DNA of 64,000 bases from PALSA-505 sp036267135 (GTDB lineage Bacteria; Actinomycetota; Actinomycetes; Streptosporangiales; Streptosporangiaceae), in assembly GCA_036267135.1 (NCBI GenBank), contig DATAWQ010000132.1, positions 62,001 to 126,000 on the forward strand. The letters are read 5' to 3'. The translations under genes were made by a program, and so were the position numbers. Below are positions 26,085-35,366 of this stretch, one piece after another (position 1 is the stretch's first letter; each line of letters opens with the position of its first letter). Below the pieces are notes generated by a model. The model was not told where the DNA came from and searched no databases. It was given only the letters and a program-made list of their open reading frames with translations.

Positions 26085-27089
26085 TTGGCCGAGACTACGT
26101 CTACGCCCATGTCGGAACCGCAACGGATGCCCGCGGGGGACTTCCCTCCACCTCCCGCGAAGATGCCCCGCCAGGCCAGATCGCTGGCCACGCTGGGCGT
26201 GCATCCGCCGGTGTCCGAGGTGGGGCTGCCTGCTTATCCGCTGGGGCCGGTTCGTCTTGGCCCCGTCAAACTGTCCATTCTCATGCCCGTGTACAACGAA
26301 GAACGCACGGTTGCCTGGGTTGTCGATGAAATCCTGCGGGCCGATTATCCGTGCGATTTCGAGCTGATTGTCGTCGACGACGGGAGCACTGACCGTACCC
26401 CTGCTCTGCTAGCGAATATAGTTGACCCACGCATGCAGGTTCTCCGTCATTCGGTTAACAGTGGAAAAGGCGCCGCGTTGCTTTCCGCCGCGGCGCTGGC
26501 GACGGGTACCCACGTTCTTCCCTTCGACGCCGACTTCGAGTACGAGCCAGCCGACATCCCGCGGTTGCTCGAGCCAATGCTGAGGGGGCGATGCGAGGTC
26601 GTTTACGGTGTCCGGCTGTTCGGCTGCAACACTGTATACCAGTCGTATAAGTACGCCGTCGGGAACCGGTTGCTCACCCGTTTCGCGAATATCTTGTTCA
26701 ATTCCTATCTCAGTGACCTTCACACCTGCCTGAAGCTCGTGCCGCTGTCACTGTTCAGAATGCTCGAGCCTCGCGAAACCGGCTTTGGCCTGGATACTGA
26801 GATAACGGCGCTCTTGCTTCGGCACGGTGTTCGCCCTTTTGAGGTACCGGTCAGTTATTACAGCCGTTCTCACGCGCAGGGCAAGAAGATAACGTCGCGA
26901 GACGCGGTGCAGTGCCTGTGGATTCTGCTCAGGGAGCGCCTGGCCCGCCGGAAGTACCCTGACGGCATTACGTCAACCGCCGGGGACCCAGCCCTGCTGC
27001 ACGGTGGGGTCAGCGCCTTGCGATCCGGCCTCCTGGCCTTCTCCGCGTCGGACGACGATGACGACGAACTAGCCGCGGCCGCGCCATAA
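26085..27089 (+). CDS. Family 2 glycosyltransferase (polyprenyl-phosphate-sugar/DPM-type)
   Basis: 334 residues from TTG at 26085, chosen because GAGGAGGGGGG lies 3-13 bases before it; ATG at 26109 is an alternative. After a ~60-residue Pro-rich leader the GT-A domain begins with KLSILMPVYNEERTVAWVVDEIL, then IVVDDGSTDRTP, NSGKGAALLSAAALATG and the metal motif FDADFEYEPADIP. This sequence type is typical of enzymes that charge a polyprenyl phosphate with one sugar or of related transferases. No membrane helices are obvious, so it is cytoplasmic or peripheral. It is the first gene of the glycan operon. Its codon use is less GC-biased than that of downstream genes, suggesting it came in with the AT-rich leader. 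Confidence 0.88.
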   Translation: MAETTSTPMSEPQRMPAGDFPPPPAKMPRQARSLATLGVHPPVSEVGLPAYPLGPVRLGPVKLSILMPVYNEERTVAWVVDEILRADYPCDFELIVVDDGSTDRTPALLANIVDPRMQVLRHSVNSGKGAALLSAAALATGTHVLPFDADFEYEPADIPRLLEPMLRGRCEVVYGVRLFGCNTVYQSYKYAVGNRLLTRFANILFNSYLSDLHTCLKLVPLSLFRMLEPRETGFGLDTEITALLLRHGVRPFEVPVSYYSRSHAQGKKITSRDAVQCLWILLRERLARRKYPDGITSTAGDPALLHGGVSALRSGLLAFSASDDDDDELAAAAP

Positions 27090-27097
27090 GCAATTCC

Positions 27098-27565
27098 ATG
27101 ACGAAATTGTGGACATCCATTGGGCTGGTGGCCGTGGTGCTGGTGGCTGCGGTCGTGGCCCAGACCGGCGCGGGGCACTCGCTCATGCGGGAGATCGGCG
27201 TGACCCGCACGCCGCCCGGGTACACCCAGTTGTCGTTCGCCCACCCGCAGGCGCTGCCCAGCCGCTTCACGTCGCCGGCCAGCCTCACCGTCCCGTTCGC
27301 GATCCATAACTCCACCGGCGCGGAGCACACGTACCAGTGGTCGATCGCGCTCGTGCACGGCCAGAACACCGATCGCCTCGCCTCCGGGGGCACCCGCGTC
27401 CCGGCGGGGGGCGTAGTGACCACGGCCCCGGCCGTGACCGTCTCCTGCACCGGCAGCGGACGGGTCCGGCTTGACGTCGGCCTCGTCAGCCCGCGCGAGT
27501 CCATCGACTTCTACGCCACCTGCACGCCGCCGGCCGGGGCGAACACCACCGGGGGGACGTCGTGA
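27098..27565 (+). CDS. Small membrane-anchored or exported protein of the glycan locus
   Basis: 155 residues. Residues 5-24 (WTSIGLVAVVLVAAVVAQTG) are one hydrophobic helix, either an uncleaved anchor or a signal peptide. The rest is Ser/Thr/Val-rich and predicted all-beta: LTVPFAIHNSTGAEHTYQWSIALVHGQ, VPAGGVVTTAPAVTVSCTGSGRVRLDVGL. The blocks read like one Ig-like or CARDB-like domain and recall the outer domain of DUF1616-type proteins, though this is weak. It lies 8 bases after the first glycosyltransferase, and its stop overlaps the next start, so it is co-translated with the glycosyltransferases. I do not recognise a named family; an extracytoplasmic accessory role in glycan assembly is inferred. 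Confidence 0.65.
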   Translation: MTKLWTSIGLVAVVLVAAVVAQTGAGHSLMREIGVTRTPPGYTQLSFAHPQALPSRFTSPASLTVPFAIHNSTGAEHTYQWSIALVHGQNTDRLASGGTRVPAGGVVTTAPAVTVSCTGSGRVRLDVGLVSPRESIDFYATCTPPAGANTTGGTS

Positions 27566-28761
27566 GCCAGCCCAGACGCCCGGTGGTGGCGATGGTCAGC
27601 GACGCGATTTACCCCTATAACCCCGGTGGCAAGGAACTCAGGTACCACGAACTGACCCGGCGGCTGGCCGATCGCGCGGACGTGCACGTCTACACCATGC
27701 GCTGGTGGCAGGGTCCGCGCACGCGGGTCGAGGACTCAGTCACCTTCCATGCGATCTCACCGTTGCTGTCCATGTACGCCGGCACCCGGCGCTCGCTGAA
27801 GGAGGCCGCGCTCTTCGCGCTCGCCTGCCTGCGGCTGATCACCAGGCGATTCGACGTGCTCGAGGCCGATCACATCCCCTACCTGCAGATCATCGCCCTG
27901 CGGCTGGTGGCCACGGTCAGGCGCAAGCGCTTCGTGGTGACCTGGCATGAGGTCTGGGGGCCGCAAGCCTGGCGTGAGTACCTGGGCCGGCCGCTCGGCA
28001 CCGCCGCCTGGTTCACCGAGTGGCTGGCCATGCGCCTGCCCGACCACATCATCGCCGCCTCCGCGCAGACCGCACAGCGGCTCCGCGGTGTGCTCGGTGA
28101 GGGTGCGCAGATCACGGTCGCGCCGAACGGGATCGACCTGGACGCCGTCGCGACCATCACCCCCGACCTGGCCGGCACGGATCTCGTCGTGGTGGGCCGG
28201 CTGCTGAACCACAAGCGGGTGGACATGCTGCTGGCCGCCGTGGCGCTGCTCCATCGCGACGGCCTGCCCGTGACGTGCCGGGTCATCGGGGACGGGCCGG
28301 AACGGGAGCGGCTGCACCAGGTGGCCCGGGAGCTCGGCATCGGTCACGCCGTCGACTTCCGGCACGACGTGGCCGAGCAGAAGGACGTCTACGCGCTGGT
28401 GAAGTCCGCCAGGGTCTTCGTCTCCCCGTCGGCGCGCGAAGGGTTCGGCATCGCCGTACTAGAGGCGCTGGCCTGCGGGCTGCCGGTGGTGACCACATCG
28501 GATCCGGACAACCTGGCGCAGCACCTGGCAGCCCGGTCCGCGCGCAGCGTCGTCTGCGACCCGTCCGCCCCGGCCGTGGCGGCCGCGGTGCGAATCGTGC
28601 TCGCCCGCCCGGACGCCGCTGCCAGCCTGCACGGGGTTAGCACAGACGTGGCTAACCCAGACGTGGCTAACCCAGACGTGGCTGACCCGGACGATGCCTG
28701 GCTGGCCGATTACACCTGGGACGCGATCACAGACCTGGTAGCGGGGGCTTTTAACATATGA
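27562..28761 (+). CDS. GT4-type glycosyltransferase
   Basis: 399 residues from a GTG overlapping the previous stop (GTGA). GT-B fold: N-terminal VAMVSDAIYPYNPGGKELRYHELTRRLA with the acceptor-side Gly-rich loop, VTWHEVWG, APNGIDLD at the domain junction, VVVGRLLNHKRVDMLLAA and the E-x7-E motif EGFGIAVLEALACGLPVV in the nucleotide-sugar-binding domain. This is a retaining GT4 enzyme. The C-terminal 30 residues include DVANPDVANPDVADPD from a 15-bp DNA repeat. It overlaps the following gene by ATGA. Donor and acceptor unknown. Confidence 0.9.
   Translation: MSQPRRPVVAMVSDAIYPYNPGGKELRYHELTRRLADRADVHVYTMRWWQGPRTRVEDSVTFHAISPLLSMYAGTRRSLKEAALFALACLRLITRRFDVLEADHIPYLQIIALRLVATVRRKRFVVTWHEVWGPQAWREYLGRPLGTAAWFTEWLAMRLPDHIIAASAQTAQRLRGVLGEGAQITVAPNGIDLDAVATITPDLAGTDLVVVGRLLNHKRVDMLLAAVALLHRDGLPVTCRVIGDGPERERLHQVARELGIGHAVDFRHDVAEQKDVYALVKSARVFVSPSAREGFGIAVLEALACGLPVVTTSDPDNLAQHLAARSARSVVCDPSAPAVAAAVRIVLARPDAAASLHGVSTDVANPDVANPDVADPDDAWLADYTWDAITDLVAGAFNI
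28646..28690 (+). repeat. 15-bp in-frame tandem repeat at the GT4 3' end
   Basis: ACGTGGCTAACCCAG occurs at 28646-28660 and 28661-28675, with a diverged copy at 28676-28690, encoding the DVANP repeat. Confidence 0.85.
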
Positions 28762-31700
28762 AGCCCGATGGTTGCGTCCAGGCGCAGGACAGAAATGAGG
28801 CGGCCGTCCTGCCGGCACCCGATCTGAGCGTTGTCATCTGCTCGCTGAACGGCGCAGCAGGGGTGGCTCGCTGCCTGGATGCGCTGGCGGCCCAGACCAT
28901 CTATACCCGGATGGAAATCGTCGTGGTCGACGACGGCTCGACCGACGGCACCGCGGACGTCGCCCGTGCGCATGGGGCGGTCGTCATCAGGCACGCCACC
29001 AACCGCGGGCTGGCCGCGGCCCGTAACTCCGGGCTGCACGCCGCGGCCGGGCCGGTCGTGGCCTTCCTCGACGACGACTGCGAACCCGATTCCCACTGGG
29101 CGCAGCGGCTGCTCGCGGCGTACGGCGACGGCGACGGGGACGGCGTGCTCGGCGTCGGCGGCGCCATCGAGCCCGAAACCCCTCAGGGCTTCATGGCCGG
29201 CTATCTGCGCCGGCACAACCCGCTGCTGCCGCTGGAGCTCAACCTGGCCACGAGCGAGAAGCTCGTCCGCCGGTTCTGGCTGTACCTGCGGCGTCAGTGG
29301 ACCGGCTCGGCGGACCGTGACCGCCGGGATGTGTACTCCCTCACCGGCGCGAACATGTCGTTCCGGCGGCAGTCACTGCTCGATCTCGGCGGCTTCGACG
29401 AACGGTTCAGGTTCGGCGGCGAAGAAGGAGATCTTTGCAAGCGGCTGGGGCTGACGTTCCCCGAGGGCCGCCTGGTCTACCTGCCCGACGCCCAGGTGAC
29501 GCACCACTTCGCGCCCTCGCTGGCCGACACGCTGCGCCGCAGCCGGGCGTACGGCCGCGGCTCGGCGCGGCTGTACCGCAAGTGGCCGAGCGTCTCACCC
29601 ACGTTCTTTCCCTGGCCGCTCGCGGTGCTGGCGCTGCTGGCCCTGTCGGTCTGGTTCCCCGTCCTGGTCGCGGCGGCCGTGGCCATCCCGCTGCTGTTCT
29701 ACCCGCAGGCGGTCAGGGAGGCCATGGCCATGCGCCGCCCCGCCTGCCTGCTCGACGCCTACGTGCAGCTCATGCAGGAGGCCTACAGCGACGTCGGGTT
29801 CGTCGAGGGACTATGGATGTTCCGGCGTCTCGTCCCCGAACCGCCCGGCTCCGGTAATCCCGCCGCGGCCGGTGACCCTGGCCAGGTCGGTGACGCCGAC
29901 CCGGTGACCGAACCAGTGACCGAACCGCTGCCGGTCGTGCGCGCCGCACCCGCCAGGGTGCTGCTCCTCCCCGAGTGGCTCGGCCGCCGGCTTGACCGCT
30001 GGCCGCCGGTCGAGCGGCTGGCCAGACGGGCTCTCGCCGGGCGGCCCGGCCGGTGGCTCGCGGCCGGGGCGGCGCCCTTCGTCGGCGCGAACCTCGCGGC
30101 GCTGGCGCTGCTGGCCGTGCTGGTCTGGGCGCGCGGCGTGTGGGCGGCCGAGGTGGCGATGCTGCCGCTGCTGCTCATCGTGCCCGGCCTCGTGCTGCTG
30201 CGGGCCCTGCGCGTTCCGGGCCGCGCCATCGCGTCCTTCCCCGTGTACGTGCCCTGCGCCTCGATAGCGGTTCTGCTCGGCTCGGGGCTGGCCGTCGACC
30301 TGATCGGACCGCTGATCGGCGTGGCCGAGCCGCTCCGGCCCGGCCCGCTGCTGGTGGGCCTGGAAGTCATCTGCCTGGCCCTGCTGGCCAGGTCGGCCGC
30401 CGCGCCGCCCAGCACCGCCATCCCGTGGGCCGCCATCCAGCGGACCGCCATCCCGTGGCGGTCGCTGCCCCCGGCCTGGTGCGCGTTGCCGCTGCTGCTG
30501 CCGGTCATCGCGGCGGCCGGGGCGCTGCGGCTGAACAGTGGCCACGGCCGCCTGGTGGCGGTCGCGGCGCTGGGCATCTGGCTCGTCATGGTCATCGCGG
30601 CGCTGGTGTTCGCGCCGCGCCTGGGCCGGTCCCTGCTCGCGTTCGTGGTGTACGCCGCGGGGCTCGCCATGCTGTGGTCGTTTTCGCTGCGCGGCACCGC
30701 CTTCTACGGCTTCGACATCGCGGACGAGTTCTACTACCTCCACCACGCGGTGCTGACCGGCGTCTGGCACCCTTCGGACTCGGGCAACGCGTTCAGTGCG
30801 ATGCTGAGCGTCACCGTGATGCCGGCCGAACTGCACGAACTGGCCGGCGTGCCGGTCTCGCTGGTCTTCCAGGCCGTCTACCCGATGATCACCGCCTTGT
30901 TCCCGGTGGCGGTGTTCTATCTGGGCCGCCGGATCCTGTCGGACCGCTGGGCCTTCGCCGCGGCCGCCTTCATCCCCACCCAGGCGGTGTTCGCCCAGGA
31001 GCTTCCCGCCATCGCCCGGCAGGAGATCGCGCTGGTGCTGTTCGCCGCGCTGGTCGCGGCGCTGCTGGACGCCAGGCTGTCCCGATGGGTGCAGGTGCCG
31101 CTGGCCGTCGTGTTCGCGGCGGCCATGGTGGTGTCCCACTACACGACCACCTACATCGCCATTCCCATGATCGGATTCGCCTTCCTCATGCAGTGGGGTG
31201 CGTCCTGGTTCCGCCCGCTGCCCAGGATGTCGGCCGCCTTCGTCGGCGCTTTCGCCGCGGCCGCCGTCGGCGCGCTCGTCTGGTATGGGCCGGTCACCCA
31301 CTCCGCCTCCAACGTGAGCCAGTTCGTGCAGACCGCGGAGAGCGAGGGGTTCAACTTCCTGCCCAACCAGCGCCCGGGTGGGAACCTGATCAGCGACTAT
31401 CTCGAAGGCAACGCCCAGACAGCGCTGCCGGCGACGCAGTACGAAACGCTGGTGGCCGGCGAGTACGCGACGTCGGTCCCGTTCGTCACCCCGCTGCCGG
31501 ACGCCGCCTCGGCCCGGTATGCGCTGCGCGACGCGCCGGACTCGCAGCCGCCGGTCAGCTGGACGCTCGGCTACGTCGTGCTGGGCGACGGGCAGATCGT
31601 CGCCCAGCAACTGATCTACCTGCTCGCTTTCGTGGGCGCCCTGATGCTGCTGCTGCGGCGCAAGGTCCCGGTCATCGGCCGCCAGCTCGGGCTGCTCACG

Positions 31701-32324
31701 TTCGCGACGCTGCTGTTCCTGGTGGGCATCAGGCTGAGCGGGACACTGGCCGCCTTCTACAACGCGGAGCGGGCGTTCCTGCAGGCCATGATCTTCCTCA
31801 ACATCGCGGTGTTCTGGTGCCTGCAGGAGCTATCCGGGCATCGGAAGATCCGCGACAGGAAACCGCTCGTGGCCGGCGTGACCGCGGCCGCGGCCTGCCT
31901 GCTGGCCCTGACCTTCGTCGGGGGCAGTGGGCTGGGCGGCGCGGTGGTGGGCGGCGGCACCGCCACCAACCTGGCCAACAGCGGCGGCGACTTCCAGCAG
32001 TTCTACGTGACACCACCCGAACTGGCCTCGGCGAGCTGGCTGGGCGGGCATATGCGCCCCGGCCAGCTGGTCTACGCCGACCGGTACGGCCAGCTGCCGC
32101 TGATCTCGCAGACCGGGCTCAGCAACGGGCTGCTGCTCGACGTGACCCCCCAGACGCTGGACCAGCACGCCTGGGTCTACGCCAGCCGCACCAACGTGGT
32201 CGACGGGGTGGCCCGCGCGGACCTCGGGAACCACACCATCACCTACGAGTTCCCCAGACGCTTCCTGGAAGCGAACTACAACCTCGTCTACACCGACGGC
32301 TCGTCGGAGGTCTACCACGGATGA
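28758..32324 (+). CDS. GT2 glycosyltransferase fused to a DUF2206-like polytopic membrane domain
   Basis: 1188 residues. Residues 20-240 are a GT-A glycosyltransferase: LSVVICSLNG, VVVDDGSTDGT, ATNRGLAAARNSGL, metal motif FLDDDCEPD (Asp105-107), SLTGANMSFRR and GGFDERFRFGGEEGDLCKR. One membrane segment pair follows near 285-315. After a Pro-rich linker, residues ~430-1060 hold about a dozen membrane helices with ADEFYYLHHAVLTGVWHP, LPAIARQEIALVLFAAL and VVSHYTTTYIAIPMIGF, which resemble DUF2206 (GT-C-like) proteins. The tail is extracytoplasmic and ends NYNLVYTDGSSEVYHG, again DUF2206-like. It overlaps both neighbours. A protein that both transfers a sugar inside and acts on a lipid-linked glycan outside is the obvious hypothesis. 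Confidence 0.85.
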   Translation: MKPDGCVQAQDRNEAAVLPAPDLSVVICSLNGAAGVARCLDALAAQTIYTRMEIVVVDDGSTDGTADVARAHGAVVIRHATNRGLAAARNSGLHAAAGPVVAFLDDDCEPDSHWAQRLLAAYGDGDGDGVLGVGGAIEPETPQGFMAGYLRRHNPLLPLELNLATSEKLVRRFWLYLRRQWTGSADRDRRDVYSLTGANMSFRRQSLLDLGGFDERFRFGGEEGDLCKRLGLTFPEGRLVYLPDAQVTHHFAPSLADTLRRSRAYGRGSARLYRKWPSVSPTFFPWPLAVLALLALSVWFPVLVAAAVAIPLLFYPQAVREAMAMRRPACLLDAYVQLMQEAYSDVGFVEGLWMFRRLVPEPPGSGNPAAAGDPGQVGDADPVTEPVTEPLPVVRAAPARVLLLPEWLGRRLDRWPPVERLARRALAGRPGRWLAAGAAPFVGANLAALALLAVLVWARGVWAAEVAMLPLLLIVPGLVLLRALRVPGRAIASFPVYVPCASIAVLLGSGLAVDLIGPLIGVAEPLRPGPLLVGLEVICLALLARSAAAPPSTAIPWAAIQRTAIPWRSLPPAWCALPLLLPVIAAAGALRLNSGHGRLVAVAALGIWLVMVIAALVFAPRLGRSLLAFVVYAAGLAMLWSFSLRGTAFYGFDIADEFYYLHHAVLTGVWHPSDSGNAFSAMLSVTVMPAELHELAGVPVSLVFQAVYPMITALFPVAVFYLGRRILSDRWAFAAAAFIPTQAVFAQELPAIARQEIALVLFAALVAALLDARLSRWVQVPLAVVFAAAMVVSHYTTTYIAIPMIGFAFLMQWGASWFRPLPRMSAAFVGAFAAAAVGALVWYGPVTHSASNVSQFVQTAESEGFNFLPNQRPGGNLISDYLEGNAQTALPATQYETLVAGEYATSVPFVTPLPDAASARYALRDAPDSQPPVSWTLGYVVLGDGQIVAQQLIYLLAFVGALMLLLRRKVPVIGRQLGLLTFATLLFLVGIRLSGTLAAFYNAERAFLQAMIFLNIAVFWCLQELSGHRKIRDRKPLVAGVTAAAACLLALTFVGGSGLGGAVVGGGTATNLANSGGDFQQFYVTPPELASASWLGGHMRPGQLVYADRYGQLPLISQTGLSNGLLLDVTPQTLDQHAWVYASRTNVVDGVARADLGNHTITYEFPRRFLEANYNLVYTDGSSEVYHG

Positions 32325-32349
32325 TCACTACGTCGAAGGTGTGCCGCCG

Positions 32350-33222
32350 ATGATCTCCATCGTCGTCATCAGCAAGGATGAGCCGGCCCTGGACACCACG
32401 CTGGCGGATCTGGGCGCGCAGGCCAGGGATCTCGGCGAACCGGCCGAGATCGTGGTGGTCGACGCGTCGCAGGCCCGGCTGGATGCGATCCGCCGGCGTC
32501 ACGCGGCCGGGACGCGCTGGGTGGCGTTCCAGCAGCCGCCCGGGGTGGCGGTCTCCATCCCGCACCAGCGCAACGCGGGCGTGCGGGAGGCGCTCGGTGA
32601 GATCGTCGTGTTCACCGACGCCGGATGCCGTCCCGAGCCCGGCTGGCTCGAACGCCTGATCGCCCCGCTCCACCAGGGGGAACATGTCGCCGCCGGGACC
32701 GCGCTCGACGCGGCTGGCCACCTGGGCCTGTACGGGCACGTGACCCAGCCGGGCGAGCAGCCTGTCTACCTGACCGAGTGCCCCACCATCAACCTGGCCT
32801 TCCGCCGCGAGGCGTTCGACGCCGTCGGCGGATTCGACGAGCAGTTCGCCTATGGCTCCGACGTGGACTTCAGCTGGCGGCTGATCGAGGCCGGCTACCG
32901 CATCCGCAGCGTGCCCGACGCGGTGATACGGCACGACTGGGGCAGCTGGCGCCGCCAGTTGCGCCGGTCCTACCAGTACGGCCGGGCGCGAACGCGGCTG
33001 TACCGCAAGCACCGCCACCGGCTGCGGGACATTCTCCGGCGCGATCCGGTGGTCGTCCTGTACCCGGTGTTCCTGCTCGGGCTGCCGCTGGCCCTGTTCT
33101 TCCCGCTCTACCCGGCCCTGCTGATCATCCCGGCGTGGCGGAACCGGTCCAGGGGATCGGTGCGGGTGGTGGCGGATCACCTGACGTTCGGCCTGGGCGT
33201 CCTGGCCGAACTGGTCGCGTGA
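32350..33222 (+). CDS. Family 2 glycosyltransferase with C-terminal membrane segment
   Basis: 290 residues from ATG at 32350, with GAAGG at ~32334 as ribosome site; GTG at 32341 is too close to it. GT-A domain: ISIVVISKDEPALDTTL, EIVVVDAS, PHQRNAGVREALGEIVVFTDAGCRPEPGW (metal motif TDAG), then ECPTINLAFRREAFDAVGGFDEQFAYGSDVDFSWRL. Two hydrophobic stretches near residues 235-265 (VVLYPVFLLGLPLALFFPLY, ALLIIPAW) anchor it to the membrane. The order of motifs is that of rhamnosyl- or galactofuranosyl-like transferases, but the sugar cannot be read. The stop overlaps the next ATG. Confidence 0.88.
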   Translation: MISIVVISKDEPALDTTLADLGAQARDLGEPAEIVVVDASQARLDAIRRRHAAGTRWVAFQQPPGVAVSIPHQRNAGVREALGEIVVFTDAGCRPEPGWLERLIAPLHQGEHVAAGTALDAAGHLGLYGHVTQPGEQPVYLTECPTINLAFRREAFDAVGGFDEQFAYGSDVDFSWRLIEAGYRIRSVPDAVIRHDWGSWRRQLRRSYQYGRARTRLYRKHRHRLRDILRRDPVVVLYPVFLLGLPLALFFPLYPALLIIPAWRNRSRGSVRVVADHLTFGLGVLAELVA

Positions 33223-34304
33223 TGCGGATCCTGGCCTACCCCAGGGATGACCAGAACCCGTATCAGCGGCTGCTGTACGGGGAGATGCGGCGGCTGGGCG
33301 TCCGGATCAGCTATCTGGGGCAGCCGACCGCCTCGCACACGCTCAACCTGCTGCTTCTGCCGGCCGAGTTGGCGGGGCACCGGGCCACCGGCGCCCGCGT
33401 GGTCCACATTCACTGGCTCTACCGGTTCGGCCTCCCCGGCACCGGGCGGTTCCCGGCGCTGCGGTGGCTGAGCCAGGCGTGGCTGACGGTCTGGCTGTGG
33501 ACCGCCAGGATGCTGGGTCTGCGGCTGGTCTGGACGGTGCACAACGTGCTGCCGCACACTCAGGTCTTCGCCGACGACGCCCGGGCCCGCCGGACGCTGG
33601 TCCGGGCCTGCGACCTGGTGCTGGCGCACTCCCCGGCGGCGCTGACCGAACTGGCCGCGCTCGGCGCCGTGCCCCGGCGCAGCGCCGTCATCCCGCACGG
33701 GCCGATGCCGCCCGCCCGCCCGGCCGCGTCGCTGCGCACGCCCGGTTCGGGCGACGGGCCACGCCAGTTCCTGTTCTTCGGCCAGGTGCACGAGTACAAG
33801 GGCGTCGAGGATCTGCTCGCGGCCTTCACCGCGCTGCCCGCCGGTGAGGCCGCGCGCCTGACCGTGGCCGGCCAGTGCGACGACCCGGAACTCAGATCCC
33901 GGCTGGGCACGCTGGCCCGGGGGTGCGGCGAGCGGGTTGCGCTGCGTCTTGGGCACGTGCCCAACGATGAGGTGACCCCGCTGCTGGCCGCCGCCGACGT
34001 GGTCGTCCTGCCGTACCGCAGGATCACCACCAGCGGCAGCGCCATGCTGGCCCTCGCCCACGGGCGGCCGCTGCTGGTGCCGGACGTGGCAGGCCTGGCC
34101 GACCTGTCCAGGCAGGCGATCGTGACCTACGACCGGACGCGGGAGGGACTCGTGGCCGCCCTGACCCGGCTGGCGCGGGCCGAAGGCCCGGCCCTGGCCG
34201 AGATGTCGGCCGCGGCCAGTGCCTGCGTTGCGGAGCTGAGCTGGCCCGACATCGCCGCGCGGACGATGACCGAAATGGGCCTGACGCGCGGAAGGTGTGG
34301 CTGA
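33222..34304 (+). CDS. GT4-like (GT-B) glycosyltransferase
   Basis: 360 residues from an ATG overlapping the previous stop (TGATG). Blocks of a GT-B enzyme: MRILAYPRDDQNPYQRLLYGEMRRLG, VVHIHWLYRFG, LVWTVHNVLPHTQ, AVIPHGPMPP at the hinge, FLFFGQVHEYKGVEDLLAAF, VALRLGHVPNDEVTPLLAAADVVVLPYR and SGSAMLALAHGRPLLVPD. The HNVLPH segment with the short N-terminal domain recalls beta-mannosyl/GumK-like GT-B enzymes. It is cytoplasmic or peripheral. One base short of overlap with the following acyltransferase (TGA then ATG directly), so it is part of the same operon. Confidence 0.87.
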   Translation: MRILAYPRDDQNPYQRLLYGEMRRLGVRISYLGQPTASHTLNLLLLPAELAGHRATGARVVHIHWLYRFGLPGTGRFPALRWLSQAWLTVWLWTARMLGLRLVWTVHNVLPHTQVFADDARARRTLVRACDLVLAHSPAALTELAALGAVPRRSAVIPHGPMPPARPAASLRTPGSGDGPRQFLFFGQVHEYKGVEDLLAAFTALPAGEAARLTVAGQCDDPELRSRLGTLARGCGERVALRLGHVPNDEVTPLLAAADVVVLPYRRITTSGSAMLALAHGRPLLVPDVAGLADLSRQAIVTYDRTREGLVAALTRLARAEGPALAEMSAAASACVAELSWPDIAARTMTEMGLTRGRCG

Positions 34305-35366
34305 ATGCGGGTGACCGTGGTGCGCCCGGGCGACCTCGGGCCGAGCGAAGCGGCCCGGTGGGCCGCGCTCCAGCGCACGCCGCCGGTGACGCTCAGCCCG
34401 TTCCTGTCGCTCACTTTCGCGCAGGCGGTGGGCCGGCACCGGCCGGGCGCCCGGGTGGCCGTGGTCACCGGCGGCGGCCAGATCGAGGCGTTTCTCCCGT
34501 TCGAGCTGGCCACGAGGGGGATGGCCACGGCGGGGATGGCCATGCCGATCGGCTATCCCATGAACAACCTGCAGGGGTTCGTCGGCTCGGGCGTGCCGAT
34601 CGACGCCAAGGCGGTGCTGCGCCAGGCCGGGCTGCGCGGCTGGCGGTTCAGGTACGCGCCGGCCGACCAGGAGGCCCTGCGGCCGCACGCCTACGCCGAG
34701 GCGGAGGTGCAGTGCCCCGTCATCGACCTGTCCGCCGGATACGAGGCGTACCACCAGGGTCTCAACAAGAAGGTGCGCTACGAAGCGGACCGGCGCCGCC
34801 GGGGGCTCGAACGCAGCTGTGAGACGGTGTCGCTGGAATGGCACAGCGCACAGCCCGCGGCGGCCCTGACCAAGCTGATCGAGTGGAAATCTGGCATGTA
34901 CGGCGGGGCCCGCGACCTGTTCGCCGATCCGGCCGCCGTGCGCATCGCCGATGAGCTTTCCAGCACGGTCAGCGAGGACTGTGCCGGCGTGCTGAGCGTG
35001 CTGTCCGCCGGGCCCACGCCGATCGCCGCCATGCTCTCGCTGGCCGAGCCGCACGGGCTGTCCACCTGGTTCCCGTCCTACGACGCCGAGTACCGCCATT
35101 CCTCGCCCGGGACCATGCTCTCGCTGGCCGTCGCGCAAGAGGCGGCGCGCCGCGGGATCACCCTGATCGACTTCAGCGCCGGCCAGGACGCCTACAAGTT
35201 CCGGCTGGCCAACGGGTCGTATCCGGTGGTCGGCGGGGCCGTCTGGGCGCACCGGGCCGAGGAGATGGGCCGCCGGATCTACCGGCGCTTCGCCGAAAGC
35301 CGCTCGGCCGGTCCCCGCCAGCAGAGCCCGGCCGCCAAACAGGGCGTTAGTGGAAGGGACGGCTAG
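34305..35366 (+). CDS. FemAB/CelD-like GNAT acyltransferase, copy 1
   Basis: 353 residues. The double-GNAT (FemAB/BioF2-like, CelD/BcsL) layout is visible: an N-terminal half ending QGFVGSGVPIDAKAV, then LSAGYEAYHQGLNKKVRYEADRRRRGLER, LTKLIEWKSGMYGG, VLSVLSAGPTPIAAMLSLAEPHGLSTWFPSYDAEYRHSSPGTMLSLAVAQEAARRGITLIDFSAGQDAYKFRLANGSYPV, the last being the acyl-CoA or aminoacyl donor region ending in a K-x-R-x-A segment. Such enzymes acetylate sugars in exopolysaccharide loci or transfer amino acids. The gene begins right after the GT stop and is followed directly by a close paralogue. Confidence 0.82.
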   Translation: MRVTVVRPGDLGPSEAARWAALQRTPPVTLSPFLSLTFAQAVGRHRPGARVAVVTGGGQIEAFLPFELATRGMATAGMAMPIGYPMNNLQGFVGSGVPIDAKAVLRQAGLRGWRFRYAPADQEALRPHAYAEAEVQCPVIDLSAGYEAYHQGLNKKVRYEADRRRRGLERSCETVSLEWHSAQPAAALTKLIEWKSGMYGGARDLFADPAAVRIADELSSTVSEDCAGVLSVLSAGPTPIAAMLSLAEPHGLSTWFPSYDAEYRHSSPGTMLSLAVAQEAARRGITLIDFSAGQDAYKFRLANGSYPVVGGAVWAHRAEEMGRRIYRRFAESRSAGPRQQSPAAKQGVSGRDG

